Source of the DNA: Balneolaceae bacterium
GTDB taxonomy: Bacteria > Bacteroidota > Rhodothermia > Balneolales > Balneolaceae
NCBI GenBank assembly: GCA_007135335.1
Contig: SLJB01000203.1
Coordinates: 1 to 35,883, forward strand
Length of the DNA stretch: 35,883 nt
Direction of reading: 5' to 3'
The notes beneath the pieces were generated by a model. It was not told the origin of the DNA and ran no database searches. It worked only from the letters and a program-made list of their open reading frames with translations. Shown here in pieces: positions 1 to 10,648 of the stretch. A program made the translations under genes and the position numbers. Numbering within the stretch: position 1 is the first letter of the stretch; each line of letters begins with the position of its first letter.

Positions 1-4
1 CACT

Positions 5-1165
5 TTACTGATTCAGATCATCAGAGTAATATGCCTTCACGCGTTCGCGGAGATTGAATCCGCTGCTCATTACTTCGCCATAGGCACCCGCACTTCGAAT
101 GGCTACAAAATCGCCGCGTTTAATTTCTGGCAGCTGAATACCACGCTGAAACGTATCGGATGATTCACAAATCGGGCCCACAACATCGTAAGTTTTTTCA
201 GGCTTGCTGCTGGTTAAAACATCCACTTTATGGCTGGCCTGGTAGAGTGCAGGGCGTATCAGTTCAGTCATGCCGGCATCGATCACTGCAAAGTTTGTGG
301 CGATGCCCTCCTTTATATAGAGCACCTTAGAGATGAGGCTGCCGCACTGGCCTGCAATACTTCTGCCCAGTTCGAAATGTACCTGTTGATTTTCACGCAG
401 CTCGAGATTTTTCTCAAACAGCTCAAAGAAAGATTTAAATTCAGGGAAGGGTTCTTCGTCAGGTGCTTCGTAGTCAATGCCATACCCTCCGCCAAGATTT
501 ATATGTTCAAGCTCAAAACCTTTCTGTTCAAACAGATCCTGTAAGTTGTTTACCTTTTCACAAAGCTGAACAAACGGTTCCAGAGCACGAATTTGCGAGC
601 CGATGTGAAAATGAATTCCTGTAAGATTAACCGAATGAAATGAGGGCAGAAGATCAAAAAGTAACGGAAGCTTATCGGTTGTTATTCCAAATTTATTCTC
701 GTTCAGCCCGGTGGTAATATATTTATGCGTATTGGCTTCCACATTTGGGTTGAGACGAATGGAAACCTGAGCTGTTTTTCCCGCTTCTGAGGCCAGATTG
801 TTCAAAACTTCGAGCTCCTGAAGAGATTCACAATTAAACGAAAAAATGTTGTGATTCAGGCCGGTCTGAATCTCCTCATCTGTTTTGCCAACCCCGGCAA
901 AGGCAATTTGATCGGGGCTGAACCCGGCCTCAATGGCCCGCTCAATTTCCTGCCCGCTTACGCAGTCTATCCCCAGTCCGGCTTCTTTGATCAGTTCAAG
1001 AATCCTGAAATTAAAATTAGCCTTGATGGCAAAATGCACATGAAATCCTTTTGAGAGCCCGTATTCTTTTACCTGATCAAGGGTTTTCCGGAGCAGATCC
1101 AGATCATAAAAATAGAATGGGGTTTTCAGATTACTGAACGCTTCAATTTGAGCCGGTGTAAACAT
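5..1165 (-). CDS. lysA: Diaminopimelate decarboxylase
   Basis: 386-aa ORF with fold-III PLP decarboxylase motifs (FAIKAN, GIHFHIGSQI, NLGGGYGIDY, ELGRSIAGQCG, GPICESSDTF, GAYGEVMSSGFN). Confidence 0.95.
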   Translation of the reverse strand: MFTPAQIEAFSNLKTPFYFYDLDLLRKTLDQVKEYGLSKGFHVHFAIKANFNFRILELIKEAGLGIDCVSGQEIERAIEAGFSPDQIAFAGVGKTDEEIQTGLNHNIFSFNCESLQELEVLNNLASEAGKTAQVSIRLNPNVEANTHKYITTGLNENKFGITTDKLPLLFDLLPSFHSVNLTGIHFHIGSQIRALEPFVQLCEKVNNLQDLFEQKGFELEHINLGGGYGIDYEAPDEEPFPEFKSFFELFEKNLELRENQQVHFELGRSIAGQCGSLISKVLYIKEGIATNFAVIDAGMTELIRPALYQASHKVDVLTSSKPEKTYDVVGPICESSDTFQRGIQLPEIKRGDFVAIRSAGAYGEVMSSGFNLRERVKAYYSDDLNQ

Positions 1166-1382
1166 GTGTTGATTGATTAATATAACAGAGCCCGTAAGGA
1201 TACGGATTCTAAGATAGAAGAAACAGTGATCAGTATTGGTATAAAGTGGTCTGTTTCGATGTTCTGAAGTCGCGAAGTCATCGGATAAGTTTTGCGAAAA
1301 ATCGAGTCGGGCAGGATCAATTTGTGATCCATGAATAACTCATCCAGTGACTTGCTATGGTATCTTAATCATTGACACTACA

Positions 1383-2900
1383 CTACTCTTTACCATACAA
1401 TTCAATTCCCGCCTCTTCATACACGTCTCCGGGTAGCCAGAAAGGGGCTGTTTCCCGATTGGCAATTTTCTGAGCAGCGAGTACAAACGATCGGATGTAG
1501 CTCGTAACGTAATCATAATTTACGGTGTGCGGCTCATCGGTTGGCTGATGATAATAGAAATTGATCTCATCGTCAAAACCAGTTAATCCCATACTGTATG
1601 TTGGAGCGGGGATACCGCGCTGAGCAAAGTTTACGTTATCGGAGCGATCAAAGAGGTTCTGCTCAGGAACCGGATCGGGGATGGCCTCGAGGCCGAAGGC
1701 ATCGGCTGCGGCAATCATCTCATCATCAGCCTCGGTGCGGCCAAGCCCGATCACAGTTACTTTTGTTGTATCATTATAACCTGCTCCGTCAATATTCAAA
1801 TTGTAAATGGTTTGTTCAAGCGGCACCATCGGGTTTTCTGCATAATACCGGCTGCCCAGCAAGCCAACTTCTTCTGCTGTCCACGCTGCAAGAATGATGG
1901 ATCGTTTTGGGGGATTTTTCGCAAAATATTTAGCGGCCGCCATCACTCCGGCAGTACCCACGGCGTTGTCCCGCGCACCATTATAGATATACTCGCTTGT
2001 GATGGGTTCCGGATGGCCATCCACCACACCTGTATGATCGTAGTGCGCACTGAGTAAAATGTATTCCTCTTTCAGCTGCTCATCTGTACCTTTTATCACA
2101 CCGATTACATTCCGGCTTGTGAAGGTCTCCGATTCGGGCCCTTCCACATTCAGGGTTACCTCTTCGCCGGTTGAAGTAGAGAAAAAATCAACCCGCTCAC
2201 TGATGGTGCCGTTCATCCAGAAATGGGGAAGGGGGTTATCGTTTTCGGGATCGGAGGAATCGAGGTCTATTCTGTCGCCACCTAAAAAGTTTACCAGTAT
2301 CTGCCACGGAAACTGCGGACTGGTGTAGAGCTCAATCAGGGCTTTTACACCGGCTTCTCTTGCCCATTCATTTTTTTGCGCAATGGTCATGAAATTTTGC
2401 TGGGGAGATGTGTGGTTTGGCAGGCCTGCGCGCGATACGACGATTTTTCCTTCCACATCATGTTCATTAAGTTCTTCCTCGGTGGCATACTCCAGGAATA
2501 TATACTCCGAGTCCAGATCGCCTCTGAAACTATTCATTAAAACAAGATCCCGGCTCTGCTGATATGTAGAATCGGCTACTGTAAGCGTGATGTTTTCAGG
2601 TGCCCGTAATCGCTCAAAAGGAACATCCTGAAAGTAAGAGTCGTATCCTTCGGCAAATTCAACTCCATAAATCTGGTACCATGTTGCAATATATCTTGCG
2701 GCGATGTCGAGTTCGTGAGTGCCGGTATCACGGCCGAGGAGTTCATCTGCTGCGAGGAAATAGATATTTTTCTCTACATCGGTTCGGAGAATTGCTTCTT
2801 CTATTAGTTCAGCTTCAGTGTGTTGTGCGGTTACTGTTGGTTGATAAAGAAAAGCTATGCTGAAATAGAGGAGTATGGTTGCAAGATATCGGATGGTCAT
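1383..2900 (-). CDS. Secreted M28-family zinc peptidase
   Basis: 505 aa with signal peptide; M28 metal-site motifs LLSAHYDHTG, GARDNAVGTAGVM, AWTAEEVGLLGS. Confidence 0.88.
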   Translation of the reverse strand: MTIRYLATILLYFSIAFLYQPTVTAQHTEAELIEEAILRTDVEKNIYFLAADELLGRDTGTHELDIAARYIATWYQIYGVEFAEGYDSYFQDVPFERLRAPENITLTVADSTYQQSRDLVLMNSFRGDLDSEYIFLEYATEEELNEHDVEGKIVVSRAGLPNHTSPQQNFMTIAQKNEWAREAGVKALIELYTSPQFPWQILVNFLGGDRIDLDSSDPENDNPLPHFWMNGTISERVDFFSTSTGEEVTLNVEGPESETFTSRNVIGVIKGTDEQLKEEYILLSAHYDHTGVVDGHPEPITSEYIYNGARDNAVGTAGVMAAAKYFAKNPPKRSIILAAWTAEEVGLLGSRYYAENPMVPLEQTIYNLNIDGAGYNDTTKVTVIGLGRTEADDEMIAAADAFGLEAIPDPVPEQNLFDRSDNVNFAQRGIPAPTYSMGLTGFDDEINFYYHQPTDEPHTVNYDYVTSYIRSFVLAAQKIANRETAPFWLPGDVYEEAGIELYGKE

Positions 2901-3313
2901 AATTGTATGTGGTATATTGAGTATTTAAAATGTGATCGTAGTATCCGGCTTGTGTTTTGTGATGAGTACCGGAAACATAAAACCGTACAACGAGTGATGA
3001 ACGCATAAAAAATACGGGTTTGAATTGTTAGCTGAAACCCATTAACAGGTCTGCTTTTTTGAGCAAATCTTCCTGTGTGCTGAGGTGGCTATAGCGGTCT
3101 CATCAAAGGCATAAAATAAGGATGAATTAAACGTTATTTTGGTAAATAAGAAGAGAATTTGTGCGCAGAAATTTAACGATACCCCATCTCATGGGTTATG
3201 ATATCAAAATGTTATCTTACAGGTAGCAACTGGTGATATACTTACCACATGAAAGGCACATTCACCTAATTCTAGTATTATTAAATGTTCTTTCTGTTTT
3301 AATCTAAGACCAG

Positions 3314-4363
3314 ATGATGTACAAAAAAATCAAATCGGATTTTTTCTATATAACTTCAGTAATTCTGCTGCTGGGAGTTTATCTGTCTGCGGGTTGCGGC
3401 ACTACTGAACAGCAACTTCAGGAGCGCACAGATACAGGATATTATCAAAATGTACTGGGTTCAGATGTGGTGAGAGAGCAGCTTACGAGGGGTTTTCAGT
3501 CAGTGCGCAGAATACAGAGTAATACCATATTCCGTACGTATCAATTTGATGGGGAACCTTACCCGCTGCGTTCTGAACTTGAAAGAGTCCTTTTTCAGGA
3601 TGTTGCATCAAGATCACAGACTAATAATCACTCAACGGCAGGAACGGCCACCGTTCTGCATAATCAGGGCGGACGGGTACTTCTTTTCACCGCTTCACAT
3701 ACTGTTGTTCAGCCCGATACTATTTGGCATTATCAGGCCGGAACAAGAAATCAGCCGGACCCAGTTATAGAAGCGGTATCTGTTCGGGAATCGCTCAATC
3801 AGTACGTTTTTACCGATGGTGGCATTGTAATGATTGAGGTTGTTGCATACGATGTCCGTAAAGATCTTGCTCTGATGGTTTCAAGAGGTGAGGTGAGTGG
3901 TTCTGATAATCTGCGACGGTTAGAATTTCCGGGCGGAATAGCTGAACAGCTTCAGTGGGGTGATGTGGTTTTTGCAATGGGGTATCCCCGGGGTGTGCAG
4001 ATGGTATCTCAGGGAGTGGCAAGCCGCAGTAATCATCCAATCAGAAGTATCATACTGGATCTTTCTATCAATCGCGGGTTTAGCGGCGGGCCGGCTTTTG
4101 CTGTGCGGAATGATGGAACCCTCGAATGGTTGGGTGTGATAACATCAGCCATGGGTGAACAGGAGTTTTACCTCGCTCCCAATTTCCGGTCAGATGACGA
4201 TTTCAATCCGGATTTACCCTATGATGGTACGATCTATATAAATAGTGCGCAGCGGATATACTATGGAATATCAAATGTAGTGGATATTGAAGAGATCAGA
4301 GAGTTTATGGCAGAAAGCCAAATTGTACTGCGTCGATATGGCATTTCCATCAGTAATTTGTAG
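3314..4363 (+). CDS. Trypsin-like (S1) serine protease domain lipoprotein
   Basis: Lipobox-like LSAGC near the N-terminus; triad motifs TASHTV (His), DLALM (Asp), NRGFSGGPAF (Ser). Confidence 0.75.
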   Translation: MMYKKIKSDFFYITSVILLLGVYLSAGCGTTEQQLQERTDTGYYQNVLGSDVVREQLTRGFQSVRRIQSNTIFRTYQFDGEPYPLRSELERVLFQDVASRSQTNNHSTAGTATVLHNQGGRVLLFTASHTVVQPDTIWHYQAGTRNQPDPVIEAVSVRESLNQYVFTDGGIVMIEVVAYDVRKDLALMVSRGEVSGSDNLRRLEFPGGIAEQLQWGDVVFAMGYPRGVQMVSQGVASRSNHPIRSIILDLSINRGFSGGPAFAVRNDGTLEWLGVITSAMGEQEFYLAPNFRSDDDFNPDLPYDGTIYINSAQRIYYGISNVVDIEEIREFMAESQIVLRRYGISISNL

Positions 4364-4570
4364 AAAAACTCCTGCCGCTGCATCTTTATGGAAGATTCTG
4401 AATTACACAAATACATGATTCTTATTAAATGCAAAGGCGGTATTTACAATGCATTTCGTTATTTTCGTTCTTTGGATTTTTACGGGAAGTAAAACTGTTT
4501 ACCTCCTGTAAATAAATTTGTAAGGTACTCTTAATAGTTGCCCATTAGTTAATCGGCCCATAATAGATTC

Positions 4571-7072
4571 ATGAACGATAGGTTCAATTTTCCGCTGCCA
4601 TTTGAAGATCCGGTGCTTATTTTTGCATTGGTTATGCTCATCATCTTGTTGGCCCCCATGTTTTTCAAAAAAATGAAGATTCCGGGGCTTGTAGGATTAA
4701 TCCTTGCAGGTACCGTGGTAGGACCCGGACTTTTAGGGCTTATTGAACGAGATTTTACAATCGAACTTCTGGGAACGGTTGGCCTGCTCTATCTCATGTT
4801 CATGGCCGGCCTCTCTATTGATCTGAACCGATTTGAAAAACTGCGCGGTAAAAGTATCGGGTTTGGTACGCTCTCATTTGTTATTCCTCAAATGGCAGCA
4901 ATTTATGTTGGTACGCAAATGCTGGGCTATTCTATGTCAACATCATTGTTACTTGGCTCCATTGTTGGTTCGCATACACTGTTAGCTTATCCCATTGTGG
5001 AGCGCCTTGGCATTACAAAAAACACAGGTGTTACCATGTCTATGGGGGGCACACTGGTTACAGATACTCTCTCTTTAGGCGTGTTGGCAGTAGTTGCAGG
5101 TTCAGTGGGTGATGATCTCGGAACAGGTTATTGGATTGGTTTTGGAACTTCTGTAGCCATTTTTGTGGCAGCAGCACTTATTATTTTACCACGTTTGGGA
5201 AGGTGGTTTTTCAGGAATATCCAGTATGAGAACAACATCGATTTTGTGTTTATGGTAGCCGTTCTCTTTACCACTGCATTTTTTGCCGAACTTGCCGGCC
5301 TGGCACCCATCATCGGGGCTTTTATGGCCGGACTTCTTCTCAACAGACTGGTGCCGGGAACAGGCACACTCATGAGCCGTATTCAGTTTGTGGGCAATGC
5401 ACTATTTATTCCATTCTTCTTGATATCAGTGGGTATGCTTGTAGATGTGCGGGTTCTTGGCAGTCTGGAGGTTTGGGTAAAAGCACTTACATTCAGCGGG
5501 TTGGTTTTTTTCGGGAAGGGTATAGCAGCATTAATAGTTCGATATCTTTTCAAATTCTCCAATGAAGAGGGATTTGTAATTTATGGATTAACCACACCAC
5601 AGTCTGCAGCTACACTTGCGGTAACATTGGTTGGTTTTGAGCTTGGTTTCTTTGATACAACCGCGGTTAACGCAGTCGTAATCATGATTTTAATTACCTG
5701 CCTGGTGGGTCCCTGGCTTGTAGAAAAGTATGGGCGTGCAGTTGCCGTACAGGAAGAGGAAAAGCCATATGAAGCATCTGATGCACCACAGCGAATTCTT
5801 GTGCCGCTGGCCAATCCCGAGACATCTGATGCCCTGATGGACATCGCCTTTATGGTACGCGATGCCAAATTTGATCAGCCCATAAACCCGCTTACGGTTG
5901 CCCGGGATGGCGCTGACATGGAAGCGCAGGTTGCCAGAGGCGAAAAAATGCTGAGCCATGCCGTAATCCATGCCGCCGCCGCCGCAATGCCCGTAAATCC
6001 GGTAACCAGGGTTGATTTTAACATAGCTAAGGGAATAGCAAGGGCAGTCAATGAGATGAGAATCACCAATATCATCATCGGGTGGAATGGACAAACATCA
6101 ACAAAAAGAGCTGTATTTGGCAGTATTTTGGATCAGCTTCTCAAAGAAGTTGATGAAATGGTAATGGTATCGAAAATTGAAAAACCGGTAAACACCTTCA
6201 AGAGGATTCTGGTAGCAATTCCACCGTTTGCAGCTCTTGAAAATGGCTTTAGTTCAAGTATGCGATCTATTAAACTGATGGCTGAACAGATTGGAGGTGA
6301 TCTCGAAATTGTAGCAACGGACGATCGTGAATCCTTCGTAAAGAAGAGAGTGAAAAATATAAAACCCGATCTGGATTTTAAATGCGCAGTGATTGCTCAA
6401 TGGTCGGATTTGGTGAGGTGGCTTGATACAAACCGCACCGAAGATGATCTGTTTATTCTGGTAAGTGCGCGTGAGGGCTCGCTCTCGTGGAGGCCGGGCC
6501 TCGATCGGCTGCCAAGGGTGATTTCACAAAAATATCCTGAATTGAGCTTTATAACTGTATATCCATCAGAATCAGAGGTTTCGGTACTTCATCAAGCTAC
6601 AGGATATAAGGGGCTTGAAATGATCAAACCCGAACGGGTAACATTAGGATTACAGCAAAATTCAATTGATAAGATTCTTGAAGAGATCATCAGAAGAGAA
6701 AAAGCATTCGAAAATATCGATTTTGATCGAATAACAAAACGTCTGCTTGACAACTCTGCTGATTATACACCGGAAGTAATGCCCGGAGTTATGCTGTTTG
6801 AAGCGCACACTTCAAAAGTAGAAGAGCAGATGTTATTTGTGGGAATCAGTGAAAAGGAGATGAATGTAGAGCAGACAGCCAATCCGGTTCATATTATTCT
6901 TGTATTGCTTAGTCCGAAATTTGTGAAGGTTGATGACCACCTGCAGGCGCTGAATGCTGCTGTTAAGTTGATTAGGCCCGGAAATGATGTGGAAATTCTG
7001 AAGAACGCGAAAAATCAGCATGAAGTGGTAAAAGCACTAACTGCAAAAAAACCTCCGCTGGCGGTAAATTAA
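4571..7072 (+). CDS. CPA2-family cation:proton antiporter with USP-like and C-terminal PTS EIIA-like domains
   Basis: N-terminal ~385 aa is a multi-TM Na+/H+ exchanger domain (LLAPMFFKKMKIPGLVGLILAGTVVGPGLLG, PIIGAFMAGLLLNRLVP); then USP-like repeats (RILVPLANPETSDALMDIA, KRILVAIPPFAA); then an EIIA-like tail (VHIILVLLSPKFVKVDDHLQALNAAVKLI). Confidence 0.85.
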   Translation: MNDRFNFPLPFEDPVLIFALVMLIILLAPMFFKKMKIPGLVGLILAGTVVGPGLLGLIERDFTIELLGTVGLLYLMFMAGLSIDLNRFEKLRGKSIGFGTLSFVIPQMAAIYVGTQMLGYSMSTSLLLGSIVGSHTLLAYPIVERLGITKNTGVTMSMGGTLVTDTLSLGVLAVVAGSVGDDLGTGYWIGFGTSVAIFVAAALIILPRLGRWFFRNIQYENNIDFVFMVAVLFTTAFFAELAGLAPIIGAFMAGLLLNRLVPGTGTLMSRIQFVGNALFIPFFLISVGMLVDVRVLGSLEVWVKALTFSGLVFFGKGIAALIVRYLFKFSNEEGFVIYGLTTPQSAATLAVTLVGFELGFFDTTAVNAVVIMILITCLVGPWLVEKYGRAVAVQEEEKPYEASDAPQRILVPLANPETSDALMDIAFMVRDAKFDQPINPLTVARDGADMEAQVARGEKMLSHAVIHAAAAAMPVNPVTRVDFNIAKGIARAVNEMRITNIIIGWNGQTSTKRAVFGSILDQLLKEVDEMVMVSKIEKPVNTFKRILVAIPPFAALENGFSSSMRSIKLMAEQIGGDLEIVATDDRESFVKKRVKNIKPDLDFKCAVIAQWSDLVRWLDTNRTEDDLFILVSAREGSLSWRPGLDRLPRVISQKYPELSFITVYPSESEVSVLHQATGYKGLEMIKPERVTLGLQQNSIDKILEEIIRREKAFENIDFDRITKRLLDNSADYTPEVMPGVMLFEAHTSKVEEQMLFVGISEKEMNVEQTANPVHIILVLLSPKFVKVDDHLQALNAAVKLIRPGNDVEILKNAKNQHEVVKALTAKKPPLAVN

Positions 7073-8322
7073 AACAAGCCTAAAATCTCTTCAAATGGTA
7101 GAGATTTTTCATCACTCTCCTTCATATCCCTGAAGGTGAATTTTCCTTCGTTTAACTCATTTTCGCCCACGATGATGGCGTAACGGGCATTTTCACGATT
7201 GGCATCTTTCATTTGGGCTTTCATGGAGCGGCCCATATAGTCCATAGTTGCTGAAACGCCTTTTGCACGAAGATTTGGCAGTTGTGAGAGCCCCCATTTT
7301 CGAGCAGCATCGCCCAGGGTTACGATATACACATCCACCGATTTTTCGTTACCAAGCTGAATGTCGAGCTCATCACAGGCAATCAGCAGCCGCTCCATAC
7401 CGGCCGCAAAACCGACTGCAGGGGTACGCTGCCCGCCGATCTCTTCCACCAGCAGGTCGTAGCGTCCACCGCCGGCCAGCGCATCCTGAGCGCCGAGATC
7501 AGGGCTGATAAGTTCAAAAGCGGTTTGTGTGTAGTAGTCCATTCCGCGTACGAGGTAGGGATCTTCCTCAAAGGATATCCCCAAATCCGTAAGGTACTCT
7601 TTTACTTTGTTGTAGTGGTTTATGGACTCATCATTCAGATAATCAGTAATAACGGGCGCATTTTCAATGAACGGCTTATCCTCTTCCTCCTTTGAATCGA
7701 GAATACGAAGCGGATTCTTTTCGAACCGTTTTTTAGAGAGATCACTCAATTTCATAAAATTTGGCTTGAGGTGAGCTTTCAACGCTTCTTTGTATGTTTC
7801 CCGGCTTTCGGGATCACCAATGGAGTTCAGCTTCAGGGTGGTGTTTTTGATGCCGAGTTTGTTGTAGATGTGAATCATAAAGGCAATCACCTCCACATCA
7901 GCCACGGCATCGCTGCTGCCGATAACTTCAACCCCAAACTGGTGAAACTGCCGCTGCCGACCTTTTTGGGGGCGTTCGGCCCTGAACATAGGCCCTATAT
8001 AATACAGTTTCTGCGAGCCGCCACGCTGATCAAGATGGTGCTCCACAAAAGCCCGTACAACCGGCGCGGTAAGTTCCGGACGAAGCACGTAATTGTCTTC
8101 GCCACGGCTGAATGAGAAAATCTCTTTGGAGACGATGTCGGTTAGTTGCCCCAGGCCACGAACAATCAGCTCGGTCTGCTCCATAATGGGTGTTCGTATC
8201 TCCTCGAAATTAAACTTTGCGGCCTCTTCGCGAATCAAATTTTCAAGGAATTGCCATTTCCGTACTTCATCGGGGAGAATATCCACCATTCCTAGGTGAG
8301 TGCTGTATTTAGCCTGAGCCAT
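7069..8322 (-). CDS. hisS: Histidyl-tRNA synthetase
   Basis: 417 aa; class II aaRS motifs including VLRPELTAPVVRA, RQRQFHQFGVEVIG, LVRGMDYYTQTAFE, GGRYDLLVEEIGG, AVGFAAGMERLL. Confidence 0.96.
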   Translation of the reverse strand: MAQAKYSTHLGMVDILPDEVRKWQFLENLIREEAAKFNFEEIRTPIMEQTELIVRGLGQLTDIVSKEIFSFSRGEDNYVLRPELTAPVVRAFVEHHLDQRGGSQKLYYIGPMFRAERPQKGRQRQFHQFGVEVIGSSDAVADVEVIAFMIHIYNKLGIKNTTLKLNSIGDPESRETYKEALKAHLKPNFMKLSDLSKKRFEKNPLRILDSKEEEDKPFIENAPVITDYLNDESINHYNKVKEYLTDLGISFEEDPYLVRGMDYYTQTAFELISPDLGAQDALAGGGRYDLLVEEIGGQRTPAVGFAAGMERLLIACDELDIQLGNEKSVDVYIVTLGDAARKWGLSQLPNLRAKGVSATMDYMGRSMKAQMKDANRENARYAIIVGENELNEGKFTFRDMKESDEKSLPFEEILGLF

Positions 8323-8604
8323 CTATTTCAGTTTTCAGTGTGTCAGATTACAGTGTGTAAGTGAGGGCGTAAAGATACGCGGGTTTTGGGAAAGATAGTA
8401 TGTGAGTATTGGGATGGGTAAGTATTAAGTATCAATTAGTGAGATGGGTAATAATTTATAACAAAGGTTTGAGTTAAAAAGTCCGCTCTCAAAAGGGGAC
8501 TTCTTTACATCATACGATAAATCCAAATCCTCCCAAAATTAAAGAATTTATTACAGCGCAGGATTTTCTATTTTCCATTTGGAAATAAAACATCATCCCG
8601 GTTT

Positions 8605-10290
8605 ATGTTCAGATCAACCATTCTTTGCCTTCTTTTTTGTCCATTTTATATTCAGGCTGTTTTTGCCCAAAGCCTTCCGGTTCCGGAATCGGGTGGGGTA
8701 CTTACCCCCGAACAGGCCGCATTTAATGTACATTTTTATGATCTTGATTTGAAAGTGAACCCGGCCGACAGCACCGTTTCCGGTACGGTTGAGGTGTATT
8801 TTGATCTGGTTCATCCCACGAATGTAATTGAATTGGCGCTTGACCCGAGATTGTCTATAGATCAGATCACACGGAATGATTCGCCCCTCCGATTTAAAAG
8901 AACCGACTCTACAAAACAGATATACGTCTATTTCCCGCGAACTCTGCAGCCGGGAGAGAGGGAACGGGTAGAAATTGCGTACGGCGGCAAGCCGCAAGTC
9001 GCAACAAATCCGCCTTGGGGAGGGGGAATGGTTTGGAGCAAAACACCTTCGGGCGAGCCCTGGGTGGGTGTTGCCGTTCAGATGAATGGCGCATGGCTCT
9101 GGTGGCCAAATAAAGATCATCCAAGCGACCGGCCCGATTCTGTTGCCATCAATTTTACCATGCCCGATAACCTGGTGGTGGCATCCAATGGCCGCTCAAG
9201 GGGAGAAACGAATCTCGAAAACGGCTGGAAAACCTGGCACTGGATTGTCTCAACTCCCATCAGCAATTACAATGTTACGCTGAATGCCGCTCCCTACGAA
9301 ACGATCAGCGAGCCATATACAAGCATAGCGGGTGATGATTTTGAGATTACGTTCTGGGTACTGCCGGAGTACATGGAACAAGCAGAAAACCTTTTCCCAC
9401 AGTTTGCCGAGCAGATGCGATTTATGGAAGAGATTGCCGGCCCCTACCCGTTTCGGGGGGATAAATATGGAGTGGCCCATGCACCCTATCTGGGAATGGA
9501 GCACCAGAGTATCATCGCTTACGGAGCCAATTTTGAGAATGATAACCTGTTTGGTCTGAACGCGGGATTTGACGATCTGCATCAACACGAACTGGCCCAT
9601 GAGTGGTGGGGCAATTTGGTGAAAGTGTGGGACTGGCGCGATTTCTGGATCCACGAAGGATTTGGTACCTATATGCAGGCTCTTTATGCCGAGTATATTT
9701 CCGGTCCGGAAGCCTATTTCGAAATGATGGAGCTGTTCAGATCGCGAATTCACGGGAATACTGACCGCGAAGTGGCTCCAAGAGAAACCATGAGCTCTTT
9801 AGAAATTACTCAGGGTACACGGGGTGGAAATGTGTACTATAAAGGAGCCTGGTTCCTCCACACTCTGCGATATGTAATCGGTGATGAACATTTTTTCCAT
9901 GCACTCAGACGGTTCGCATACCCCGATTTGCAAATGGAAACGGTTACGGATGGCAGCCACATGCGCTATGTAACAACTGATGATTTTCTGCATCTAACCG
10001 AAGAGATTACCGGAATGGATCTGGAATGGCTGTTCGATATCTATCTGCGACAGCCCGTACTGCCTGTACTTCATGCCAGCCGCCGTGGTGAGCATGTGCG
10101 CCTTGGATGGGAAGTTCCTGAAGGTTTCCGTTTTCCGATGCCGCTTCAGGTGCGAATTGATGGAGAGACGATGACACTGGTTCCGCAGGGTGGTATCATC
10201 TCTTTTGAGGTGCTCGAGTTTGTGGAGGTGGAAGCCGATCCTTCAAACTGGATTCTGAAAAACTTCAGCCTTGAGGGTGAAGAGGAATGA
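8605..10290 (+). CDS. M1-family metallopeptidase (secreted)
   Basis: 561 aa with signal peptide; LGMEHQS exopeptidase motif and HELAHEWWGN (HExxH) with downstream Glu (HEGFGTYMQ). Confidence 0.92.
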   Translation: MFRSTILCLLFCPFYIQAVFAQSLPVPESGGVLTPEQAAFNVHFYDLDLKVNPADSTVSGTVEVYFDLVHPTNVIELALDPRLSIDQITRNDSPLRFKRTDSTKQIYVYFPRTLQPGERERVEIAYGGKPQVATNPPWGGGMVWSKTPSGEPWVGVAVQMNGAWLWWPNKDHPSDRPDSVAINFTMPDNLVVASNGRSRGETNLENGWKTWHWIVSTPISNYNVTLNAAPYETISEPYTSIAGDDFEITFWVLPEYMEQAENLFPQFAEQMRFMEEIAGPYPFRGDKYGVAHAPYLGMEHQSIIAYGANFENDNLFGLNAGFDDLHQHELAHEWWGNLVKVWDWRDFWIHEGFGTYMQALYAEYISGPEAYFEMMELFRSRIHGNTDREVAPRETMSSLEITQGTRGGNVYYKGAWFLHTLRYVIGDEHFFHALRRFAYPDLQMETVTDGSHMRYVTTDDFLHLTEEITGMDLEWLFDIYLRQPVLPVLHASRRGEHVRLGWEVPEGFRFPMPLQVRIDGETMTLVPQGGIISFEVLEFVEVEADPSNWILKNFSLEGEEE

Positions 10291-10357
10291 TTGACTCCTG
10301 ATTTAACAAAAGCTGTAATTAGGTGTAGATCCCATTTCTTTATTGCGGATTGTAATC

Positions 10358-10648
10358 CTAAATGGCGTCAATAAACTCTATGGATTCTTGAGTTAAGTTT
10401 ACGTTTGCAATATTTTTTTCAGGTATTGTATTTACAAACTCACGTACAACCACAGGAAAACCTGTTAATTCATCATCCACTACATCTGATTTTAAAAGTT
10501 TGATATTGCCTGAAATTCCACGGTTGTTTTTTTTGATAAACGTTGGTTTGCGTTGGAATTGGGTTAACGGCTCATTTAAAGTGGTAAGATCCTGTTCCGG
10601 ATGAGTCCGAGAAATCTTTTTAAGGCCAAACCCTGATAGGGCCGCATA
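10358..10648 (-). pseudogene. Start-less coding remnant (unknown family)
   Basis: 97-codon open frame with no ATG, translating to YAALSGFGLKKISRTHPEQDLTTLNEPLTQFQRKPTFIKKNNRGISGNIKLLKSDVVDDELTGFPVVVREFVNTIPEKNIANVNLTQESIEFIDAI*. Composition is protein-like, and its 5' end runs into a hairpin-rich repeat. Confidence 0.4.

Noticed and set aside
230-544. 104-aa plus-strand ORF and similar antisense ORFs throughout the track
   Set aside because: They lie antisense to confidently assigned genes and show no family motifs; treated as shadow ORFs.
7069-7072. 4-bp overlap of the antiporter and hisS genes
   Set aside because: Convergent stop codons sharing TTAA; common and not informative by itself.
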